A DNA stretch of 64,000 bases from Paenibacillus foliorum. Lineage in GTDB: Bacteria > Bacillota > Bacilli > Paenibacillales > NBRC-103111. The stretch lies in the NCBI RefSeq assembly GCF_013141765.1, contig NZ_WHOD01000065.1:1-64000 (forward strand). Direction: 5' to 3'. Below are positions 18,347 to 27,492 of the stretch, piece by piece; within the stretch, counting starts at the first letter, position 1; each line of letters begins with the position of its first letter. Both the position numbers and the translations under genes were made by a program. The notes beneath the pieces were generated by a model. The model worked only from the letters and a program-made list of their open reading frames with translations. It was not told where the DNA came from and made no database searches.

Positions 18347-20599
18347 TTAACCGCCTTCCGCTCGTTTCCGGTAGTCTCCTGGCGGTAACCCATACATATT
18401 CTTAAACGCCCTGTGAAAGGAAATAACATGCACATAGCCAACCCGCTCTGCGATATCCTGAACAGGCAATCGCGTAGTAAGCAGCAGCCTCTGTGCCTCC
18501 TCCAACCGTACTTTCAACATATAATCCATGAACTTTTCGCCAAACTCTTCCTTAAACAGCTTGCTTAGATACCGCGGATTCATCTTGAATCGTTCACTGA
18601 TCTGGTTGAGTGACAGGTTGGGGTCCGTATATTGGATCTCTATATACTCTTTCACCTGACGAATGAGTGCATAATTGTTTTTGGTTGACCGCAAAGAGCG
18701 GATTTCATTCTCTAGTTGTAGAAGTAGTGTGTTAAGCCTTTCGCGCCACTCCTCCAAGGTTTCGGAGCTATTAGCAATGGCTTCAAACTTTACTGCAAAT
18801 TCATTTTGCCAAAGCCTGCTAACCTCCTCGGTCATTTCCGACATCTCTTTATGTAAATGATACATCAAATAATTGGTCATGGTTTCGATGTCCGATTGCG
18901 ATATACGCCCTCTCTTCAACGATTGAAACAGCTGGGTATAATGAAATTGCCACTGGCCGTCACTAAGCCGGAACGACTTCGCTATAGTTCGTACCAGTTG
19001 CAGATGGGGGAATATCCGCCCCTCCGCTTTGGAATGAATCTCCCCACTCCCGATAATGGTGCCTACTCCGAATACGGGCTTGTAAGAAACATATTCCTTC
19101 GCCTCCGAGTAGGACTGAGCCACATCCAATGGAAAGTGTACCTCTGACCCTATCCCTATGGAAACTGTGAAATTGAGATTGTTCAAAATCCAGTCCTGCA
19201 GCTTCTTCATGGCCCCGATGGCCAAAGCTTGGTTCGTATTCGAATCGGAGTTTAAATAAACAACAACCGCCATTTGCTGGGGCTCGAACCATTCATTCCA
19301 TATAATCATGTTATCGTTTTGAGCCATTTCCTGAAGCGCATTGCTCAAAACAAATTTAAGCAAATATTGGTCACGTGAATTATAAATTTCAGTAAAATGA
19401 GTAAATCGGTCGATCTCTATAACTGCAACCATCAACGTCTGATAATCGACAGGCATCTGTAGCTCGGTCATTTCGTTCTTCCACTGCGCTGCATTCATTA
19501 CCTTATGTCCCTCCAGCCAATCCAATAACATCTGCTTTCTCCGAATTAGCAGACCATCCTTATGAAGCTGCTCGAATTGACTCGCCCTTTCCAACAGTCC
19601 GTCAATTGCCGCTTCGATGTATTTAAGTTCATCTCGGAAAACGGCTGATTTCACTAGCTCACCGCTTTTACGTTTGGTGTAATTGTGAATGCGTCCGGCT
19701 ATGGCTTGAATCGGTTTGTAATTGCGATGAGTGATGTAAGTAAACCAGATGAGTCCGGTCGCGATAGCCGCAATTCCAACAAGCATCCAAAAATCATTGA
19801 AAAGTGATGCCAGTGTTAACCGTTTATCTGTTAGTTCTCCAGAGCCATATTTCCAGCCTGTATAATCGGATGTGATATACAAAGATGACTGCTCTGACTT
19901 ATCGGCCGTGATGGCAGGTTGTATGCTATTTTTATCGAACGGTTCCATATTAGCTGTATGAAGTGAGATGGGGCCCCCGTCTAACCGGGTTAAATCCTTA
20001 ACGAACCCAACTAACGCTTGTACACGAATGTTGACCACGATGGCTCCTTGCTTTTCCCCAGTATCCGGATAGAACTTAACCATCGTTACTACACGCTCAT
20101 TACTTGATTCATGACTAAATTCTTTGAATGGTCTAGGATTGGTCCATACTAATGGATTTGAATCTGAAGAATAAGCAGAGAGCAGGAAGTCACGGTCACC
20201 AAATTGGTTCAAAGGAGAAAGTCCGCTTCTTGATAATATTTTTCCTGAATTGGCATTGTATAAGTAAATAGAGTTCGAAAAGGGGAGTCCTGAGGAGAGT
20301 TCGTCCATTTTTTGGGATATTCTGAAGTAATCGTATAAAACCTTATCGCCAGATTCCCCAAAGTATTCCTTCAATGCGGCATTCGTATAAATTTCCTTAA
20401 TCGTCATACGCTCCGCAGTTTTCATATTGGCATCAATAACCTGTGATACCTTGGTTGCAATCACCTTTTTAGTGTTCATTATCTGCTTTTGTGCGGAATC
20501 GTTTAATACAGCAAAAAAAGAAAAGATCAACACGGATATGACAACGAAAAAAATTGGCGTATACGACAAAAGCATGCGATAATACCAGCTCATCTTCAT
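18347..20599 (-). CDS. Membrane-anchored AraC family sensor-regulator
   Basis: A regulator of 750 residues with an N-terminal membrane segment (about 10-31), an extracytoplasmic Cache-like sensor domain, a second membrane segment near residue 275, a HAMP-like and coiled linker, and a C-terminal AraC DNA-binding domain (LNQISERFKMNPRYLSKLF, then VQDIAERVGYVHVISFHRAF). The ATG at 20599 stands 9 nt after AGGAGG; in-frame TTG and GTG codons just upstream overlap that site. The position directly upstream of the importer operon suggests it activates 18153-14640 in response to an extracellular sugar. Confidence 0.9.
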   Translation of the reverse strand: MKMSWYYRMLLSYTPIFFVVISVLIFSFFAVLNDSAQKQIMNTKKVIATKVSQVIDANMKTAERMTIKEIYTNAALKEYFGESGDKVLYDYFRISQKMDELSSGLPFSNSIYLYNANSGKILSRSGLSPLNQFGDRDFLLSAYSSDSNPLVWTNPRPFKEFSHESSNERVVTMVKFYPDTGEKQGAIVVNIRVQALVGFVKDLTRLDGGPISLHTANMEPFDKNSIQPAITADKSEQSSLYITSDYTGWKYGSGELTDKRLTLASLFNDFWMLVGIAAIATGLIWFTYITHRNYKPIQAIAGRIHNYTKRKSGELVKSAVFRDELKYIEAAIDGLLERASQFEQLHKDGLLIRRKQMLLDWLEGHKVMNAAQWKNEMTELQMPVDYQTLMVAVIEIDRFTHFTEIYNSRDQYLLKFVLSNALQEMAQNDNMIIWNEWFEPQQMAVVVYLNSDSNTNQALAIGAMKKLQDWILNNLNFTVSIGIGSEVHFPLDVAQSYSEAKEYVSYKPVFGVGTIIGSGEIHSKAEGRIFPHLQLVRTIAKSFRLSDGQWQFHYTQLFQSLKRGRISQSDIETMTNYLMYHLHKEMSEMTEEVSRLWQNEFAVKFEAIANSSETLEEWRERLNTLLLQLENEIRSLRSTKNNYALIRQVKEYIEIQYTDPNLSLNQISERFKMNPRYLSKLFKEEFGEKFMDYMLKVRLEEAQRLLLTTRLPVQDIAERVGYVHVISFHRAFKNMYGLPPGDYRKRAEGG

Positions 20600-20737
20600 C
20601 ACAATCAACCTCCTGCAATTTAGGGGAACGGTGACTGGCAGCTCTGATAATTACTGTAAATTTTACCCAATCTTAGCACCTGAAATTGATTTATTCAATA
20701 GGTATTTTGGACATCCTTTTGCAACCTCAACTGCAAA

Positions 20738-20773
20738 AATACCCCACAGGGAAATGGCTCCCAACGGGGTATT
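20738..20773 (-). terminator. Terminator after lone binding lipoprotein
   Basis: On the minus strand AATACCCC pairs with GGGGTATT, with an inner GGGA/TCCC pairing and TTT directly after. It is 16 bp past the stop of the 20790 gene, closing the regulator-lipoprotein transcript. Confidence 0.65.
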
Positions 20774-20789
20774 AAGGCTTTCCAAACAT

Positions 20790-22331
20790 TTACTTGTTGA
20801 ATGCTGCGTATTCACTGTTCATCTCATCGATGATCAAATTTCCGCCATTTTGACGCCATTTGTCTAATTCACGATTAAACCCGGTTTCATCCAATTTCCC
20901 CAATATAAATTGATAGGTTGCATCCGTAATGATCGTCTGTAGCTCCGTCCCCTTTTCTGCTTGAGTCGGGGAGACTAATGCTGCCGTCGGATCTTGTACG
21001 ACAATGTTATTATTGTCCTGAGTCATAGCATTGATTTTCTGTTGAAAGGAGCCGTTCTCACCCAGCTGCAAATAGCGGATATCTGCCGTTCTAAGAGCAT
21101 TAGCGTAGGGCTCAACCTCTACCTCGCGCAGTGTCTTCGTATTTGGCATAATCTTAATTGTTTTCTCATTGATGAGGTTATAATGACGGTCTTGCAGTCC
21201 GTAAGTGATCAGATTATTAACATCCTCAGATAAGGTTCGGTCAAAAAAGGAAAGAATAGCTTTTAGCTCGGCTTCGGTTTTGACGCTCTTTTTGGGAAAC
21301 AAAAACTGTCCTCCCATACCACTGCCACCCCATATCCTATCTCCCTTTGGTCCCCGTATCCGATTTTGGATTTCAATATCTGCAGCCGGATTGCTTTTCT
21401 TGATTCGGTCTCGAATTGATGCAGCTACCACGTTGCTAATCATCATGCCAGCCTCTCCATTAACGAATCTATTCTCCTGCTGCACCTTACTGGTGATTGT
21501 AAAATCGGGATTTATTATTTTCTCATCATACAATTTTTTCATAAAACGCGTCGTTTCCAAATATTCCATGGTCATGAAATCGGGGATCAGCCGCTTATTT
21601 ACAAGTCCCCAATTGTTGGGTGTACCGAAATAGGAGGCCAAATTTTTAAAAGCTCCATACACAAGATCGTTACGATCGATAAGTCCATATGTATCCTGTT
21701 TACCGTTGCCATCCGGGTCGCCGTATGTGAATGCTTTTAAAACCGTATACAGCTCCTCTATCGTCTGGGGCTCCTTCAGTCCGAGCCGTTCCAACCAGTC
21801 TTTGCGGTATTGGATTCCTTGTCGAGATAAAGGGCGTTCCCAGTAGAGCCCGTAATATTTACCGAAGTACGAGCCGTTGTCCATGATCATCGGATTCATA
21901 TATTTGCTAATATAGGGATACTCCTTAAGAAGCGGTCCTATTTCCCAAAACATTCCCGAACGGATGCCATTCACAACAGACGGATGCTTCATATCCACTG
22001 ACTTGATTTGTACGGCTTCTGGGAGAGTACCGCCTGCTATAGCTGAAACCATTTTATCCGTATAAATGTTGTCAGGAACCCATGTAAACGACAGTTTGGT
22101 CCCCGTCTTCTCCTCCAAAGTTTTAACGATAGTATCCCGAGGCAACTCAGCACTGTTCAAAACCAGCATCATTCCGATCTCAGGCGTTTCCTCCATCTGC
22201 TGTTGGGCCGAGCCCCTGTCCGTCTTTCCTATGCTGGAAACAAAGGAACAGCCCGTTGTCAGTATGGGGATAAGCATCGTAATGCTCATCCACGCAGTGA
22301 CAGGCTTAAGCATATTCGATTTTAAGTTCAT
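20790..22331 (-). CDS. Extracellular solute-binding lipoprotein without adjacent permeases
   Basis: A lipoprotein of 513 residues with signal peptide and lipobox LTTGC (C28), of the same long carbohydrate-binding type as the other two. The gene overlaps the stop of the AraC sensor gene by ATGA, and AAGGAGG lies 9 nt before its ATG, so it is translationally coupled to that regulator. A terminator follows and no permease is attached. It may serve the neighbouring LplB/LplC pair at 16296-18153, or pass ligand information to its coupled sensor; both are inferences. Confidence 0.88.
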   Translation of the reverse strand: MNLKSNMLKPVTAWMSITMLIPILTTGCSFVSSIGKTDRGSAQQQMEETPEIGMMLVLNSAELPRDTIVKTLEEKTGTKLSFTWVPDNIYTDKMVSAIAGGTLPEAVQIKSVDMKHPSVVNGIRSGMFWEIGPLLKEYPYISKYMNPMIMDNGSYFGKYYGLYWERPLSRQGIQYRKDWLERLGLKEPQTIEELYTVLKAFTYGDPDGNGKQDTYGLIDRNDLVYGAFKNLASYFGTPNNWGLVNKRLIPDFMTMEYLETTRFMKKLYDEKIINPDFTITSKVQQENRFVNGEAGMMISNVVAASIRDRIKKSNPAADIEIQNRIRGPKGDRIWGGSGMGGQFLFPKKSVKTEAELKAILSFFDRTLSEDVNNLITYGLQDRHYNLINEKTIKIMPNTKTLREVEVEPYANALRTADIRYLQLGENGSFQQKINAMTQDNNNIVVQDPTAALVSPTQAEKGTELQTIITDATYQFILGKLDETGFNRELDKWRQNGGNLIIDEMNSEYAAFNK

Positions 22332-24694
22332 GGCTTGTCCCCTCCTTGTTCCGTTATCTGGTCTCTACTGGACTTACTAGCATGTATCTCCCGATATTTC
22401 CCAGGACTGATACCTTCCAGCTTACGAAATGAACGGATAAAGTTTTGCGGATTATTATAACGAAGCTTCTCTGCCATATCTTTAATAGGCATGTCCGTTT
22501 CCTCAAGCCACTTCAAAGCAAACTGATGTCGATATTGAGCCAAATAAGCGCTAAATGAAATATCCATACTTTTTTTGAAAATAGTGCTTAAGTAGCTAGA
22601 GTTATAATGTAAACGATCGGCACAAGAATCTATAGAGAGGTCTGTGTCGAATTCCTTATGAATCATCTCAACCATCTCCTTAGTAATGGTTAGATGCTTA
22701 GCCTCCGTCCTCTCTTCGATCTCAGACATAAGCGGATCGATTATTTTGTTGATGAACCATTTCTCCCCCTCATCGAAAAGGTTCAAATGAAACAACTCGT
22801 CAAATAAGGATTGCTGCCGCTGCATCGGAATGGATTGAACAGCGAGCCCATTGGCTAAACCGAGCAAATTCATCAATAGGCGTATCGCATTGAATTGCAG
22901 ATCATGAAGGTTCGGATTGCTGAATTCTAACGCCTGAAGCAACTGCCGCAATAGCGTTATCGCTTGAATTCTGTTCACTAATTTAACCGCATCGAATAGC
23001 TCCGCTTGCAAGTCAAAGGGATAGGCATAGTGGAGTGAGAAATTGTCTCCCAAGTCTCCAAAATACAAGATTGCTTCATCGCCAAGGGATGTACGCCGCT
23101 TAAGCGCTTCTACCGCCTCTTCATAGGCTCTCGGAATTTCTACAAAATTAGTATAGGGTAGACTAATCCCGATAGAGATGTTTAAGCCTAGCAAGTCAGA
23201 GACTTTCTGTTGAATAAGCTGTGCGAAAGCAAGCACTTCTGAAGAAAAAGAATTCTCACTCTCCATAGCTCCCGTGATTACAGTCAACTGAGAGCGTCCA
23301 AGCACAATAGGCGGCAGCCGTCTTTCAGCTGGTAACAACTCACCTATCATATTGTTTATAGCAAACAACAGCAGATCAATATCCTTATCGGCAAAACGGG
23401 TAGGCTCAAGGCTTCCTGTCTGCACAGCCAGAACGTAGAACTGAGAGAAATCACTACGCATGCCGAAGCTATCCATCCGCTCCTCGATTTCCTCCTCTTT
23501 CATACCGCCGAGAAACAACTTGATCATTAAAAAGGTCCGCAGCAGTTCATTTTGACTGTAAACCCTGGTTTCCAGCTCTGTTTTAGTAGCAAATAAGCTA
23601 TGTACCTGTTCCCCGATAAATTGGACTTCGTCTATCGGCTTTTTCGAACCTGATATGTGCTGACGGGCTACAAATTCATTATAAATTTGATCTATAGGAC
23701 GATATAACTTCTTGGACCCATACCAGGACAATAGACAGAACAACAGCAGCAGCCCTATACATATGTATAGTGTGTACCAACCAATTTCTCGAGACTGCTT
23801 CGTTAATTGATCTAGCGTTACTAGTGAGATGTAAATCCAGTTATTATAGTCGGATTTCCTATAAGTAACGGTATATGCCTTCTGATTGTTCTCCAGGTAA
23901 AATTGTCCGGATGCATATGGCTGCTGTATGAACTGGGATAGAGAAGGCTTCAGAGAATCACTAATTTCTTCCTCCATAAAGCCTTTGCGCACAATCAGAT
24001 GGGCGGACTCATCGAACACAAATACTGACTCACTTTCTGTATTCACCGAGAACAAATCGCTCAAATTACAAGCTGGAATTTGGATCATGGCCATCCCATT
24101 GCTTCGATATGAGGTTAAGGGAAGCTTTTTGATTAAACTAATATTGAGCTGGCATGAATCATAGGGCGGAGCAGTAGGCGGGTTATTGGTTGAAACGGAA
24201 GGTGCCACACTGCTTGTCACTTCCCAGACCGATGGCAGCTCAGGTTCAGGCAGCATAAAACCTTTATTGCTTTTCATCCAGGCATCCAACCGATATAGTC
24301 CATCATTGTTGATTAACCAATTGCTCCGCTTACTCAACAGCACAATATCGCTAATACCGTTATCCAATCTCTGGAGACTGTTCAATTCCGTTTTGACTTG
24401 GGTGAAAAGCTGAAATTGTTCAGGACCCAACGGTTCATTCAAAGCGTTTAGAATGATTTTTGACCCCAAAAAATGGGTAGCAGCCTGATCCACAACCTTC
24501 AACATATGCTCTACATTCATTTGCGTTTGCTGAAGGCTGAGCAATTTTTCCTCGTTAACTTTCTGCTGAACAACACCTGATGATTTGGCATATGAAAAAA
24601 TACCCAGAAAAATAACGGGCAGCGAGGTAATGATAAAGCATAATAAAACCAATTTAAAATAATAGCGGCGAGGACGTTTATTCATGTAATTCAT
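22328..24694 (-). CDS. Membrane-anchored AraC family sensor-regulator
   Basis: A regulator of 788 residues. The order is: membrane segment (about 12-34), extracytoplasmic sensor, second membrane segment (near 305-325, YTLYICIGLLLLFCLLSWYG), a GGDEF-like degenerate linker with GISLPYTNF, and an AraC DNA-binding domain (SIDSCADRLHYNSSYLSTIF, then IKDMAEKLRYNNPQNFIRSF). The ATG at 24694 follows GAGG by 6 nt; a GTG two codons upstream is also possible. It is overlapped by the binding lipoprotein and is divergent from the regulator at 24875. Confidence 0.9.
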   Translation of the reverse strand: MNYMNKRPRRYYFKLVLLCFIITSLPVIFLGIFSYAKSSGVVQQKVNEEKLLSLQQTQMNVEHMLKVVDQAATHFLGSKIILNALNEPLGPEQFQLFTQVKTELNSLQRLDNGISDIVLLSKRSNWLINNDGLYRLDAWMKSNKGFMLPEPELPSVWEVTSSVAPSVSTNNPPTAPPYDSCQLNISLIKKLPLTSYRSNGMAMIQIPACNLSDLFSVNTESESVFVFDESAHLIVRKGFMEEEISDSLKPSLSQFIQQPYASGQFYLENNQKAYTVTYRKSDYNNWIYISLVTLDQLTKQSREIGWYTLYICIGLLLLFCLLSWYGSKKLYRPIDQIYNEFVARQHISGSKKPIDEVQFIGEQVHSLFATKTELETRVYSQNELLRTFLMIKLFLGGMKEEEIEERMDSFGMRSDFSQFYVLAVQTGSLEPTRFADKDIDLLLFAINNMIGELLPAERRLPPIVLGRSQLTVITGAMESENSFSSEVLAFAQLIQQKVSDLLGLNISIGISLPYTNFVEIPRAYEEAVEALKRRTSLGDEAILYFGDLGDNFSLHYAYPFDLQAELFDAVKLVNRIQAITLLRQLLQALEFSNPNLHDLQFNAIRLLMNLLGLANGLAVQSIPMQRQQSLFDELFHLNLFDEGEKWFINKIIDPLMSEIEERTEAKHLTITKEMVEMIHKEFDTDLSIDSCADRLHYNSSYLSTIFKKSMDISFSAYLAQYRHQFALKWLEETDMPIKDMAEKLRYNNPQNFIRSFRKLEGISPGKYREIHASKSSRDQITEQGGDKP

Positions 24695-24874
24695 ATTCAC
24701 CCTCTATCTTCTCTCTGTTCGTCTGGAAGCGATTTCTTACCTTTTAGTTCTCACATTGTATCATAAATCGCATGAAGCCAAACAGCAGGTTTTCCGTTAT
24801 GCTATACTAAAAATCAGGCTTAATTGTCTTACCGCAACAGAATACTAATTTGATATAGGGAACCGTGAAAGGCT

Positions 24875-26176
24875 ATGAAAATTAGATTAGGCTATATCGG
24901 AGTCGAAGATACCATGGAAATGGTACTCGCTGTTATTAGGAAATATCCAGATTATGAGTGTTATCCTTATACCCATACCCGATTTGAAGAAATTGATGAT
25001 CTACTGGAACAACACTCCGGTGAAGTAGACCTATGGCTTTTCTCCGGCCCTCTTCCTTATGAAGCAGCTCAACAATCAGGAAAAACATCAAAACCTTTAT
25101 TCTTTATTCCATATACGGGTACAAGCTTATACCGTACTTTATGTGAAATTTTATATCAGCAGAAACTTCTCATAAATGAGCTTAGCTTTGACATTTTATC
25201 ACAAGCAGAGCTACAGCAAATATTCTCAGAATTCAGCATAAAGGACTGTCCAATTTACAATAAGGAATATTCGGGATCAGATGATGATTTAGTTGAATAT
25301 CATTTGAAGCTATGGAGAGAAGGCAAGACCAAAGCTGCCGTAACTTGTGTATGGATTGTTCAGCAAAAGCTGGCAAGCTTGGGTGTTCCGGTATTTCGGG
25401 TTAGGCCGACGGAATCGTCAATTGAAGCTGTATTAAATACAGCATTGCGAGCACATGAAACCTTGCAGTTCATGGATGCTCAAGTAGCCGTTCAGATAAT
25501 AAAAACAGATCCATACAACGGAGTTTCGCAAGAGCTCTTTTCATCAGACGAGCTGTTCAACATGGAAATGGCCTTAACACAGAAATTACTTCAGTATGCG
25601 AAGAAAGTCCAAGGCTCACTCAAGCACGCAGGTACAGGCCGATTTGCCATTTTCACCACACGTGGAATTGTTCGGGAATTAACAAGTAACTTCACGACCA
25701 TTCCAGACTTTGCCGAACTAAAACAACTTGAAAGCCAGCTTACGAATTGTGGGATTGGAATAGGAAGAACTGTTTATGAAGCCGAACTATTGGCCGGTAA
25801 AGCATTGCTCCATACAAGATCATATAAAGACGGAGCCTGGATGGTCTTCTTCGAGGATAAAACCATTACAGGACCGTTAGGAAAACCTGAACAGCTCTCC
25901 TACTCCTACGTTTCGGATGATTTGCAGAAAATTAGCGCAGCATCCTCATTGAGCATCGCCACACTTGGGAAAATTCAATTTATCCTCAGAAAAAGAGCAA
26001 CTGACGAAATTAATGCTTACGAGCTGGCCCAGCATATGCAAATCCTGCCCCGCAGCGCTCGCAGAATATTAATTCAACTGGAAGCCTCCGGCTTGGCTCA
26101 GATAATCGGGGAAGATAACCCCCATCCTCGTGGCAGGCCCAGAAAAATATATCGAATTACATTAAACCTGGAATGA
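24875..26176 (+). CDS. Putative transcriptional regulator with C-terminal winged helix
   Basis: A 433-residue protein I do not recognise as a named family. The N-terminal half opens LGYIGVEDTMEMVLAV and resembles a PrpR- or periplasmic-binding-like sensory fold. The middle (ESQLTNCGIGIGRTVYEAEL) resembles a degenerate cyclase/GGDEF-like domain. The last 70 residues look like a winged helix (ELAQHMQILPRSARRILIQL, then a basic HPRGRPRKIYRI wing). The ribosome site is weak (GAAAGG). It is divergent from an AraC sensor gene and 111 bp upstream of the amidotransferase. It is a real gene by length and codon use; the regulator role is inferred from the C-terminus. Confidence 0.7.
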   Translation: MKIRLGYIGVEDTMEMVLAVIRKYPDYECYPYTHTRFEEIDDLLEQHSGEVDLWLFSGPLPYEAAQQSGKTSKPLFFIPYTGTSLYRTLCEILYQQKLLINELSFDILSQAELQQIFSEFSIKDCPIYNKEYSGSDDDLVEYHLKLWREGKTKAAVTCVWIVQQKLASLGVPVFRVRPTESSIEAVLNTALRAHETLQFMDAQVAVQIIKTDPYNGVSQELFSSDELFNMEMALTQKLLQYAKKVQGSLKHAGTGRFAIFTTRGIVRELTSNFTTIPDFAELKQLESQLTNCGIGIGRTVYEAELLAGKALLHTRSYKDGAWMVFFEDKTITGPLGKPEQLSYSYVSDDLQKISAASSLSIATLGKIQFILRKRATDEINAYELAQHMQILPRSARRILIQLEASGLAQIIGEDNPHPRGRPRKIYRITLNLE

Positions 26177-26287
26177 ACCTATTTCAGGTTTTTTCATGTT
26201 AGCTATATTGACAAATAACCTGACATCGATTTAAAATACGGTCACAGCCTTAAATCAACCCTATATTTTCAAGGAGGTGTCATCCCT

Positions 26288-26998
26288 ATGCGTTTGTTAC
26301 TACTGAAGCACTTTGACTTCGATGACCCGTCGTTTATTCTTTACTGGGCGGCACACAAGCGGCACACGGTTTCAATTATATATCCACCCGACTTCTTCAC
26401 AGCACCGTCGTTGGATTCCTTCGATATGTTAATTATTCTTGGCGGTCCGATGAGTGCCTATCAAGATGAAGTGTTTCCATGGCTGCCAGATGAAAAACGG
26501 TTTATAAAATCAGCAATTGAGGCCGGAAAGAATGTGCTGGGTATTTGTCTTGGAGCCCAATTGCTTGCGGAGGTCATTGGAGGCAGAGTTGACCGTAATG
26601 CTCATAAGGAAATCGGATGGCACCCTGTTATGAGAACGGGAATGCAACATCCCTTATTCGACGGCGTTCCCGACATCTTCCAATCCTTTCATTGGCACGG
26701 AGATTGCTTCGATATACCCGAAGATGCTGTTCCTCTTGCGTATTCAGAAGCATGCAGGGTACAGGCATTTGCTTACGGAGAACAGGTGCTTGGATTGCAA
26801 TTCCATTTGGAAACCACCCCAACCTGTATGGAGACTATGTTAACGCAGTGGCACTATGAGATTGTGAAGGCTCCTTACATTCAGACGCGGGAACAAATGA
26901 TTGATCAATCCTATCGCAGCAGCCAATCATTCCTTATTCTGGGGCACATTTTAGATCAGTTCAAGACAAACACAGCTAACAAAGCCGCTGCTTTATAA
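26288..26998 (+). CDS. Class I glutamine amidotransferase-like protein
   Basis: A 236-residue protein of the GMP-synthase-like GATase class I family. The nucleophile elbow GICLGAQ carries C87, and LQFHLE supplies H173 and E175, completing a Cys-His-Glu triad. An oxyanion-loop motif ILGGPMSAY lies at 50-58. Stand-alone members hydrolyse glutamine or other gamma-glutamyl compounds; no synthetase partner is encoded here. AGGAGGTG lies 8 nt before the ATG. The ykkC riboswitch begins 190 bp downstream on the same strand. Confidence 0.85.
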   Translation: MRLLLLKHFDFDDPSFILYWAAHKRHTVSIIYPPDFFTAPSLDSFDMLIILGGPMSAYQDEVFPWLPDEKRFIKSAIEAGKNVLGICLGAQLLAEVIGGRVDRNAHKEIGWHPVMRTGMQHPLFDGVPDIFQSFHWHGDCFDIPEDAVPLAYSEACRVQAFAYGEQVLGLQFHLETTPTCMETMLTQWHYEIVKAPYIQTREQMIDQSYRSSQSFLILGHILDQFKTNTANKAAAL

Positions 26999-27171
26999 GC
27001 AATAACCTCCCACCAATATAGCGAAAACCTCCTCATCACCGATAAATGTTGCATTTAATAACAACACTTTTCAAATTCATGAATGTGCGTTATATTACAT
27101 TACATGAATCACGTTAAACACGAATTACGCCTTCTATATCTAACATGAAAATGAATTTGCATTATCAATTA

Positions 27172-27315
27172 TATAATTCACATGTTTTCTAGGGTTCCGC
27201 GGAGATTATGATCCGGCCAGGTCCGAGAGAGAACGCACAGCATCCGCTGTGTACACGGAGGGACAAAAGCCCGGGAGGATATCTAAGGATATCTTCCTGG
27301 CTTTTCTTTTTTTCC
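27172..27315 (+). ncRNA. ykkC riboswitch (guanidine-I type) with intrinsic terminator
   Basis: Conserved ykkC blocks appear in order: TCTAGGGTTCCGC (from 27188), GGTCCGAGAGAGAACG, ACACGGAGGGACAAAAGCCC and GGGAGG. Immediately overlapping, CCGGGAGGATATC pairs with GATATCTTCCTGG (two G-U pairs) around TAAG and is followed by a T-rich tract, an intrinsic terminator at 27271-27313 of the kind the aptamer controls. A TATAAT at 27172-27177 would start transcription at the aptamer. The block pattern favours the guanidine-I subtype over the ppGpp/PRPP subtypes, though that needs structure-based checking. No gene follows on the plus strand for more than 12 kb. Confidence 0.88.
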
Positions 27316-27492
27316 AGAAATAATGTTAGGTTTATTTACATTAACGAGCATTAGTTTGTAAAAGCAATCGTTTATATCTGAAAACTGAGGCTATCAGCAC
27401 ACTATCAACGTCACTTCATCTGCTTATTTTCTCAACCTACGCAAATAAGCCCTTCCGCTTACAGAAGGGCTTCTCAGGTTATAAGATAGATA
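27316..27492. other. Intergenic gap where the riboswitch target would be expected
   Basis: This holds only a 12-codon frame (27323 onward) without a ribosome site and the terminator of the opposite-strand gene. There is no trace of an SMR exporter or carboxylase gene. Confidence 0.6.
27447..27472. terminator. Terminator after oligogalacturonate-lyase-like gene
   Basis: AAGCCCTTC pairs perfectly with GAAGGGCTT around an 8-nt loop, 20 bp past the stop of the minus-strand gene, and ATTTG follows on the minus strand. Confidence 0.6.
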
